Assembly: GCA_021828635.1 (NCBI GenBank)
Contig: JAJZEJ010000122.1
Coordinates: 1-10,117, forward strand
From: Chloroflexota bacterium
GTDB taxonomy: Bacteria; Chloroflexota; Ktedonobacteria; Ktedonobacterales; Ktedonobacteraceae
Length of the DNA stretch: 10,117 nt
Direction of reading: 5' to 3'
This document shows positions 5,405 to 10,117 of the stretch, one piece after another; the first letter of the stretch is position 1; every line of letters starts with the position of its first letter. Both the position numbers and the translations under genes were made by a program. The notes under the pieces are model-generated. The model worked only from the letters and a program-made list of their open reading frames with translations. It did not search any database and was not told the DNA's origin.

Positions 5405-5806
5405 ATGGCAGATAAGAAAAAAACACCAGCAGGAAAAGTTAGAAGGCGTGAGCGTAAGTCTGTGCCGCGTGGTCAGGCTCACATTCAGGCCACCTTTAAT
5501 AATACTATTGTGACCCTCACCGACCCTAACGGCAATGTGCTTTCGTGGGGCAGTGCTGGCAGCCAGGGCTTCAAGGGATCGCGCAAAAGTACCCCTTACG
5601 CCGCTCAGGTGACGGCTGAGTCGGCGGCACGCAAGGCGATGGAGCATGGGCTACGTCAGGTCGAGGTTTTTGTCAAGGGGCCGGGTTCCGGTCGTGAAGC
5701 GGCTATCCGCTCATTGCAAGCCTCTGGCCTCTCGGTCGTCTCGATTGTCGATGTCACACCTATTCCGCATAATGGTTGCCGACCACCCAAGCGACGGCGT
5801 GTATAA
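5405..5806 (+). CDS. rpsK: 30S ribosomal protein S11
   Basis: 133-residue small-subunit platform protein that lines the mRNA path near the E site with S7. The basic N-terminus ([20 protein letters not shown]) leads into the family core [57 protein letters not shown] and the diagnostic C-terminus [16 protein letters not shown]. Length is normal. A GAGAGGA site lies about ten bases before ATG 5405, and the gap from rpsM is 55 bases. It is followed by an 83-base structured leader before rpsD. No irregularity is seen. Confidence 0.98.
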   Translation: MADKKKTPAGKVRRRERKSVPRGQAHIQATFNNTIVTLTDPNGNVLSWGSAGSQGFKGSRKSTPYAAQVTAESAARKAMEHGLRQVEVFVKGPGSGREAAIRSLQASGLSVVSIVDVTPIPHNGCRPPKRRRV

Positions 5807-5846
5807 CAAGCCGCTCAAATAGGTCGCGCAAGCAAGTATGCGATGC

Positions 5847-5880
5847 GATCATGATCCACGCTTAGGCGTGTTCAGGAGGA
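5847..5880 (+). promoter_or_regulatory. rpsD leader: palindrome, small hairpin and ribosome-binding site
   Basis: The palindrome GATCATGATC (5847-5856) is followed by CACGC-TTAG-GCGTG (5857-5870), a 5-bp stem with a four-base loop, possibly extended by TGA/TCA pairing across a small internal loop (5852-5854 with 5872-5874). The strong SD AGGAGGA (5874-5880) begins four bases after the stem, so the extension would touch it. S4 autoregulation through leader RNA is known in other bacteria; whether this leader acts so is speculation. Confidence 0.3.
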
Positions 5881-5889
5881 TAAAACTAC

Positions 5890-6516
5890 ATGGCGCGTTA
5901 TACCGGTCCCGTCTGCAAGTTGTGCAGACGCGAAGGGGTAAAGCTTTTTCTAAAGGGCGACAAGTGCATGATGAAATGCACGCTTGAGCGCCGCAGCACC
6001 AAGCCAGGTCAGCATGGTGGCGCTCGCGCTCGCAAAGAGTCCGGCTACGCCAAACAACTGCGTGAGAAGCAGCGTGTGCGCCGGACCTATGGCATCTTGG
6101 AGCGGCAGTTCCGCCGCCATTTCGATACCGCCGCCCGCCGTCCGGGTAAGACGAGTGAGAATATGTTGCAAATCCTGGAGATGCGCCTGGACAACCTGGT
6201 GTATCGTCTCGGTTTCGCCGACTCACGCGCCCAGGCCCGTCAGCTTGTTAATCATGGCCATTTCTCGGTGAATGGGCGCAAAACAGATATTCCATCCTTC
6301 ATTGCGAAACCCAATGATGTCATCACGGTGCGTGAGCGCAGCAAAGGCTTGGAGTACTTCAAGACCCGTGCATTGCTGCTGGCGCAGAAGGGTGTGCCGC
6401 TCTGGTTGCAGTTGAACATCGACGAACTGAGTGGGCGAGTTGTCACCATCCCCTCGCGGGCAGACCTCGAACTACCCTTTGACGAACAGTTGGTGGTTGA
6501 GCTATATCAGCGTTAA
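5890..6516 (+). CDS. rpsD: 30S ribosomal protein S4 (zinc-finger type)
   Basis: 208-residue primary 16S rRNA-binding protein that nucleates 30S assembly and helps form the mRNA entry site. It begins [20 protein letters not shown]; Cys at 9, 12, 26 and 30 form the N-terminal zinc finger. PGQHG follows at about 40-44, and the S4 RNA-binding domain ([27 protein letters not shown]...VNG) occupies about 100-165. Thermus S4 has the last two Cys at 26 and 31, so the finger here is one residue shorter (CMMKC). AGGAGGA ends nine bases before ATG 5890. S4 is a known translational repressor of the alpha operon in other bacteria. The protein ends [14 protein letters not shown], a normal family end. Confidence 0.98.
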   Translation: MARYTGPVCKLCRREGVKLFLKGDKCMMKCTLERRSTKPGQHGGARARKESGYAKQLREKQRVRRTYGILERQFRRHFDTAARRPGKTSENMLQILEMRLDNLVYRLGFADSRAQARQLVNHGHFSVNGRKTDIPSFIAKPNDVITVRERSKGLEYFKTRALLLAQKGVPLWLQLNIDELSGRVVTIPSRADLELPFDEQLVVELYQR

Positions 6517-6571
6517 GCCACCTCTATGGTGGGCAGTGCTTGGACTACCCGTGTTTCCGGTCTTTGAATAC

Positions 6572-6596
6572 GTAGGGGCCGATGTATCGCGTCCGC
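6572..6596 (+). repeat. Interspersed palindromic repeat R1, copy b
   Basis: GTAGGGGCCGATGTATCGC and six further bases (GTCCGC) match 4002-4026 at 22 of 25 positions, and the first 21 bases recur exactly, in reverse complement, at 8332-8352. CGAT/ATCG plus flanking bases give a small bulged hairpin. It lies in the 146-base rpsD-rpoA gap and contains an ATG at 6582 that is in frame with rpoA but unlikely to be its start. A weak CCACC/GGTGG hairpin at 6518-6532 and a poor promoter-like pair (TTGGAC 6540, TTGAAT 6564) are the only other things seen in the gap. Confidence 0.7.
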
Positions 6597-6645
6597 CGCA
6601 TATTACGAGAGACATGGCACCTGAAACAGACAGGGGTAGCAAAAG

Positions 6646-6655
6646 AAAGGCAGGT
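6646..6655 (+). promoter_or_regulatory. Ribosome-binding site that decides the rpoA start
   Basis: AAAGGCAGGT resembles AAGGAGGT with one inserted C and ends seven bases before TTG 6663. The in-frame ATG at 6582 has no purine-rich site before it, only repeat sequence. This supports translation from the TTG. Confidence 0.5.
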
Positions 6656-6662
6656 TAGACCC

Positions 6663-7679
6663 TTGCTGCAAGATATTACTCTGCCTCGCATCAAAAATAC
6701 GAAGACGCAGGACAATTACGCAAGCTACGATATTGAACCGCTTGAGGCCGGGTATGGAGTGACCGTGGGGAACGCACTGCGGCGCGTGTTACTGTCGTCG
6801 TTGCAGGGTGCTGCTGTTACCTCTATTCGTATTGAAGGGGTACAACACGAGTTTCAAGACATTCCGCATGTGTTGGAGGATGTGACCGACATTGTACTCA
6901 ATGTCAAGAGGCTATGCCTCCGCTCGTTTTCAGACCATGCCGTCTCAATGCGTTTAGAGGTGTCGGGCGAGCCGGGCGGACGCGAAGTGACCGCGGCTGA
7001 CATCCTGGCACCCAGTACCATTGAGATTGTCAACCCCGAACTGCACATCGCCACGCTTGACGACGAGAATGCGCGACTAGAGGTAGAACTGGTGGTAGAA
7101 ACGGGACGCGGCTATGTACCAGCCGACTCGAAAGAAGACCAACCCATCGGCGTGATCCCCGTCGATGCCATCTACACCCCTGTGCAGAAGGTCAACTATA
7201 CCATCGAACATACCCGTGTGGGTCAGATGACCAACTTTGATAAGGTTGTTCTCGATATAACGACAGATGGCACGATCACACCAGACGAGGCACTTCGTCA
7301 GAGCGCCGATATCCTGGTGCGCCATTTCACGTTGCTCGCCAACTATCGCGCCTCGCTGCCTGCTGAACAGGAGAAGGCTCCGATGAGCAGCGTGCCGATA
7401 CCACAGAAAGTTTACGACACGCCAATTGAAGAATTGGACCTCTCTGTTCGTGCCTATAACTGCCTCAAACGCAGCAATATCACGAAGGTCGGCCAGGTGC
7501 TGACCATGAACGAAGAGGATCTGCTCGGTGTGCGTAATTTTGGTGAGAAGAGTCTGCAAGAATTGCGTGAACGTCTGATGGCACGTCAATTTTTGCCGAA
7601 TGCGCACGCCACAGTCGGCGGAGCCGATGATCTAGACAGTGACTTAGGCATGTCTCGATCATCCGAAATGGAGGAATAA
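6663..7679 (+). CDS. rpoA: DNA-directed RNA polymerase subunit alpha
   Basis: 338-residue alpha subunit, whose dimer starts RNA polymerase assembly and whose C-terminal domain binds UP elements and activators. The N-terminal domain carries YDIEPLEAGYGVTVGNALRR and VLLSSLQGAAVTSIRIEGV (about residues 20-60), then QHEFQDIPHVLEDVTDI and KVNYTIEHTRVGQMTNFDK. The CTD starts near P254 (PIEELDLSVRAYNCLKRS); R263 and N266 match E. coli R265 and N268, and NFGEKSL keeps the DNA-contact loop. An acidic tail closes it. TTG 6663 is chosen because LLQDITLPRIK matches the family N-terminus and an SD-like site precedes it; ATG 6582 would add 27 residues encoded by a repeat. Its stop overlaps the SD of rplQ. 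Confidence 0.96.
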   Translation: MLQDITLPRIKNTKTQDNYASYDIEPLEAGYGVTVGNALRRVLLSSLQGAAVTSIRIEGVQHEFQDIPHVLEDVTDIVLNVKRLCLRSFSDHAVSMRLEVSGEPGGREVTAADILAPSTIEIVNPELHIATLDDENARLEVELVVETGRGYVPADSKEDQPIGVIPVDAIYTPVQKVNYTIEHTRVGQMTNFDKVVLDITTDGTITPDEALRQSADILVRHFTLLANYRASLPAEQEKAPMSSVPIPQKVYDTPIEELDLSVRAYNCLKRSNITKVGQVLTMNEEDLLGVRNFGEKSLQELRERLMARQFLPNAHATVGGADDLDSDLGMSRSSEMEE

Positions 7680-7680
7680 C

Positions 7681-8307
7681 GTGAGGCACCGAATAGCCGG
7701 AAACCGCATGAGTATGCCAGAGCCGCGACGCCGTTCCGCGCGTCGCAATTTAATGATCGGCCTCATCCGGTATGATCGTATCACCACCACGGAGACGCGA
7801 GCGCGGGCTATCCGTGGTGAAGCTGAGAAACTGATTGATGTTGCGATAAAAGGCCGCCAGGAGGCACAGAAGTATCTGGCCTCAGTCGTCTCCGACGAGG
7901 AGAAGGCTACCCAGATTCTGGCCTTTGCCCGCCGTGGTCATTTCTCGCTCAAAGATAAAGTGGCCTCGAACGAGGAACGAGCGAAGCAGTTGAAAGCCCC
8001 GCTCACCGATAAAGGCCGCAAGTTTTTGGAAGATAAGCTCAAATCGCGCCGCGAAGAGCTACTCAAAATCATCTCGAACGAGGATGAAGCAGAGAAAGCT
8101 CTCAATGCTGCGTACCATGCAATGGTGATTGAACTGCGTGCGCGTCGCCACATCCTGAGCGCCCTGCCTGATGAGCTGGTCGTGAAGAAGATGTTTGAAG
8201 AACTGGCTCCGCGCTACCTGGGACGCCCAGGTGGCTATACGCGCATCACAAAGCTGGGCAAGCGCAAAGGCGATGCCGCCGATGTCGCACAGATCGCTCT
8301 CGTCTAA
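7681..8307 (+). CDS. rplQ: 50S ribosomal protein L17 with a large internal insertion
   Basis: 208 residues, against about 115-130 for ordinary bacterial L17. The N-terminal core MRHRIAGNRMSMPEPRRRSA followed by RRNLMIGLIRYDRITTTETRA (1-58) and the C-terminal core ARRHILSALPDELVVKKMFE..LAPRYLGRPGGYTRITKLGKRKGDAA (about 153-208) match the family well. Between them, about residues 59-152 are extra: a charged, Lys/Glu/Ala-rich, probably helical segment with three similar patches, SDEEKATQIL, SNEERAKQLK and SNEDEAEKAL. L17 lies near the peptide exit tunnel, so the insertion could project at the tunnel rim (inference). GTG 7681 directly follows the rpoA stop, with GGAGGAA (7670-7676) inside the end of rpoA, indicating coupling. 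Composition matches neighbours and there is no frameshift. Confidence 0.93.
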   Translation: MRHRIAGNRMSMPEPRRRSARRNLMIGLIRYDRITTTETRARAIRGEAEKLIDVAIKGRQEAQKYLASVVSDEEKATQILAFARRGHFSLKDKVASNEERAKQLKAPLTDKGRKFLEDKLKSRREELLKIISNEDEAEKALNAAYHAMVIELRARRHILSALPDELVVKKMFEELAPRYLGRPGGYTRITKLGKRKGDAADVAQIALV

Positions 8308-8331
8308 ATGACCGACGTGTGCGTTGCATGA

Positions 8332-8352
8332 ACGCGATACATCGGCCCCTAC
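8332..8352 (-). repeat. Interspersed palindromic repeat R1, copy c (inverted)
   Basis: The reverse complement of these 21 bases equals 6572-6592 exactly. Beyond it the match stops. It lies in the rplQ-truA gap and abuts repeat R2, sharing CCTAC at 8348-8352. Confidence 0.75.
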
Positions 8353-8384
8353 ATGGAGTGACACCCCTTGTGGGTGCCATGCTC
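8348..8384 (+). repeat. Repeat R2, second copy, upstream of truA
   Basis: The 37 bases equal 4823-4859 except one position (G8356 against T4831). CACCC-CTTGT-GGGTG forms a 5-bp stem, extended by G-C and T-A pairs beyond one A-C mismatch. It ends two bases before the GGAGGGAG stretch upstream of truA and contains a GTG (8371-8373 or 8368 frame) that could be mistaken for the truA start. Confidence 0.8.
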
Positions 8385-8409
8385 GTGGAGGGAGCATCAG
8401 GCAGAACGT

Positions 8410-9213
8410 ATGAAACTTGTGTGTGGCATTGAGTATGATGGCACCGACTATCATGGCTTCCAGCGTCAGGCTAGCGAACGTGAACCTACGGTGCAGGGAA
8501 CACTGGAGACGGCTATCAAGCGTATCTCTGGTACGTTCTCCGTCGTATATGGTGCGGGTCGCACCGACGCGGGCGTTCATGCAAGTGGTCAGGTTATTCA
8601 CTTCAACACAGTTTCACACCTGACACCCGCCGTGTGGTTGCGAGCATTGAACGCTGTCCTGCCACGTTCGGCGGTGGCTGTGCGTTGGACACGCGAGGGA
8701 CATGCAGAGTTTCACGCACGCTTCAGTGCGCTGAGCCGTTCGTATCGCTACACGATCTGGAACGACGCTACTCCGTCGCCATTGCACGCGCGTTATAGTT
8801 ATCACTGTACGCAAGCTCTGGATGTAAATCTGATGCACGAGGCATGTCAGCTCGTGCTTGGGCGCAAAGATTTCGCAGCTTTTGGGCGCAGTCCTGATGA
8901 GACGAACCCCAGGAAGCCAGGGCCGCACCATTGCATTCGTACCATACTGGCGGCACACTGTGTACGGGATGCGCGTCTTGAGATGCCGCAGCTTATCTAT
9001 TGTGATTTTACGGCAGATGCGTTTCTGACCGGCATGGTACGCAGAATGGTGGGAACACTGGTGCTGGTTGGGCAACATCGCCTGAGCCTGGACGAGTTTG
9101 CCACCATTGTACGCAAGGCAGAGAAGACGCACCCTGGTTCAGCGGCCCCTTCGCATGGGCTGTGCCTGGTACGGGTTGATTATCCTGAGAAGTTTGGAGT
9201 TAATGAACGATGA
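8410..9213 (+). CDS. truA: tRNA pseudouridine(38-40) synthase TruA
   Basis: 267-residue enzyme that isomerises uridine to pseudouridine at positions 38-40 of the tRNA anticodon stem-loop. The N-terminus MKLVCGIEYDGTDYHGFQRQ is the family opening; GRTDAGVHASGQVIHF holds the catalytic Asp, D53; FHARFSALSRSYRYTIWN, DFAAFGRS and the C-terminal FLTGMVRRMVGTLVLVG motif complete the pattern. ATG 8410 is chosen because the conserved strand starts there; an in-frame GTG at 8368 would add 14 residues from repeat R2. GGAGGGAG (8387-8394) is rather far, 15 bases, and a nearer AGG (8399-8401) is weak, so initiation may be modest. The stop overlaps the ATG of rplM by four bases (ATGA). truA-rplM-rpsI is a conserved cluster. 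Confidence 0.96.
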   Translation: MKLVCGIEYDGTDYHGFQRQASEREPTVQGTLETAIKRISGTFSVVYGAGRTDAGVHASGQVIHFNTVSHLTPAVWLRALNAVLPRSAVAVRWTREGHAEFHARFSALSRSYRYTIWNDATPSPLHARYSYHCTQALDVNLMHEACQLVLGRKDFAAFGRSPDETNPRKPGPHHCIRTILAAHCVRDARLEMPQLIYCDFTADAFLTGMVRRMVGTLVLVGQHRLSLDEFATIVRKAEKTHPGSAAPSHGLCLVRVDYPEKFGVNER

Positions 9214-9692
9214 TGAAGACATACAGCGCGAAGGCCGCTGAACTGCAACCCCAGTGGTATATCATCGACGCTGAGGGGCAGGTTCTAGGGCGTCTGGCTT
9301 CACAGATCGCGCAGATCCTTCGCGGCAAACATAAGCCGACCTTTACGCCGCACCTACCCTGCGGTGATTATGTGGTTGTGATTAATGCCAAAAAAATCGC
9401 GGTCACAGGCAAACGCCTGGATCAGAAAATGTACTATCGCCATAGTGGCTATCCGGGTGGTCTGAAAACCACTTCGCTGCGCCAGACGCTGGATGGACGC
9501 TTCCCTGAACGCGCCCTGATCCATGCGGTACACGGGATGGTGATGCACAATCGCCTGGGCGCTGAATTGATGAAGCACCTCAAGGTCTACCCAGGTGCCG
9601 AGCATCCACATGCCGCCCAAAAACCTGTTACCTGGACTGGCCCGGAGTCACTGTTACAGCAACAGCAAGCTGCTAGCGCCGAAGCTGAGTAA
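9210..9692 (+). CDS. rplM: 50S ribosomal protein L13
   Basis: 160-residue early-assembly large-subunit protein. The family signature is complete: KTYSAKAAELQPQWYIIDAE, VLGRLASQIAQILRGKHKP, GDYVVVINAKKIAVTGKR, MYYRHSGYPGGLK, AVHGMVMHNRLGAELMKHLKVYPGAEHPH and AAQKP. Usual length is 142-150; the last ~13 residues (LLQQQQAASAEAE) form a short Gln/Ala/Glu tail. The start is ATG 9210, immediately followed by another ATG at 9213; GGAG (9196-9199) suits either. The ATGA overlap with the truA stop implies translational coupling. rpsI follows after 18 bases, the classic L13-S9 pair. Confidence 0.98.
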   Translation: MMKTYSAKAAELQPQWYIIDAEGQVLGRLASQIAQILRGKHKPTFTPHLPCGDYVVVINAKKIAVTGKRLDQKMYYRHSGYPGGLKTTSLRQTLDGRFPERALIHAVHGMVMHNRLGAELMKHLKVYPGAEHPHAAQKPVTWTGPESLLQQQQAASAEAE

Positions 9693-9710
9693 AAAGGAGG
9701 AGAACCGACC

Positions 9711-10117
9711 GTGGCTGATACCATCAAAGGTGAATACTACTATGGGATGGGGCGACGCAAAACGTCTGTAGCCCGTGTGCGCCTCTTCCCCAATGGTGAC
9801 GGCAGCGTTACCATCAATGGCAAGACGGCCCAGAACTACTTTGGCAATTTGGGTGCGCATCTGGCAATGATTTCCGCGCCTCTACGCGCCCTCGATTTAG
9901 CCAACAGCTACACGATGACCGTGCGTGTCGTCGGCGGCGGTGTCACCGGCCAGGCCGGAGCCATTCGCCACGCGCTGGCCCGCGCCCTAGTACGCATGGA
10001 CGCGGAGTCCAAGCCCGCCCTGCGCAAAGCTGGCTACCTGACACGCGATCCACGTATGAAGGAACGTAAAAAGCCAGGTCTCAAACGCGCCCGCAAGGCT
10101 CCACAGTACACAAAGCG
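9711..10117 (+). CDS. rpsI: 30S ribosomal protein S9 (3' end cut by window)
   Basis: GTG 9711 begins VADTIKGEYYYGMGRRKTSV, with 135 full codons and a partial CG (Arg) codon at the window edge. The family pattern is complete: GMGRRKTSVARVRL, GSVTINGK, VVGGGVTGQAGAIRHALARAL, LRKAGYLTRDPRMKERKKPG and the terminal RARKAPQYTKR. S9 normally ends exactly at QYTKR, so the stop should be the next codon. Its C-terminal Arg contacts the P-site tRNA anticodon loop. AAGGAGG (9694-9700) lies ten bases upstream, directly after the rplM stop. No stop occurs in the window, so the gene is formally open. Confidence 0.97.
   Translation, partial: MADTIKGEYYYGMGRRKTSVARVRLFPNGDGSVTINGKTAQNYFGNLGAHLAMISAPLRALDLANSYTMTVRVVGGGVTGQAGAIRHALARALVRMDAESKPALRKAGYLTRDPRMKERKKPGLKRARKAPQYTK

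Noticed and set aside
5198..5647. Long minus-strand open frames opposite rpsM-rpsK, rpoA, truA and rplM
   Set aside because: They are antisense shadows of highly conserved genes, without ribosome-binding sites or recognisable protein features.
8368..8409. Upstream GTG start for truA adding 14 residues
   Set aside because: The codons belong to repeat R2; the conserved TruA N-terminus begins at ATG 8410.
1..10117. A previously undescribed biological system or gene cassette
   Set aside because: All sixteen coding genes are familiar housekeeping genes in canonical order; novelty is limited to protein extensions, repeats and leader structures.

Overview
The window is a continuous stretch of the conserved bacterial ribosomal-protein supercluster (spc operon end, alpha operon, then truA-rplM-rpsI), all on the + strand. 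The order is rpsE(end)-rpmD-rplO-secY-adk-map-infA-rpmJ-rpsM-rpsK-rpsD-rpoA-rplQ-truA-rplM-rpsI(start). adk, map and infA lie between secY and rpmJ, and rpsD lies between rpsK and rpoA, which points away from Proteobacteria and away from Bacillus-type Firmicutes. Moderate-to-high GC, strong Shine-Dalgarno (SD) sites, GTG/TTG starts, zinc-type L36 and S4, and short interspersed palindromic repeats in the gaps suggest Chloroflexota, perhaps Ktedonobacteria. That assignment is inference; no 16S or other diagnostic marker is present.

Layout. 1-923: tail of S5 with an Arg/Gly-rich tandem-repeat extension, L30, and L15, tightly coupled. 924-1066: a gap with a 9-bp hairpin and an extended -10 promoter. 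1067-2404: secY. 2405-2575: a gap dominated by a 21-bp stem-loop next to the adk ribosome-binding site. 2576-4005: adk and map. 4006-4332: a 327-base gap holding a repeat, an imperfect terminator-like hairpin, a strong promoter overlapping that hairpin, a leader hairpin followed by a T-rich stretch, and a second inverted repeat ahead of a perfect TATAAT. 4333-4790: infA and the short rpmJ. 4791-4965: a degenerate hairpin array. 4966-6516: rpsM, rpsK, rpsD. 6517-6662: a gap with a second copy of the first repeat. 6663-8307: rpoA and rplQ. 8308-8409: a composite of both repeat families. 8410-10117: truA, rplM and rpsI, the last cut by the window edge about one codon before its expected end.

Together the genes supply ribosomal proteins of both subunits, initiation factor IF-1, the RNA polymerase alpha subunit, the SecY translocon channel, methionine aminopeptidase, adenylate kinase and tRNA pseudouridine synthase A. 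This is a growth-rate-linked housekeeping block. I see no defence system, prophage, transposase gene, CRISPR array, tRNA or novel enzyme cassette. The unusual content is of three kinds: lineage-specific additions to ribosomal proteins (S5 repeat tail, a ~95-residue insertion in L17, smaller tails on L15 and L13); an adenylate kinase LID with an altered zinc-ligand set; and short repeats and hairpins at nearly every seam between gene groups, some of which supply a stop codon or a misleading start codon.
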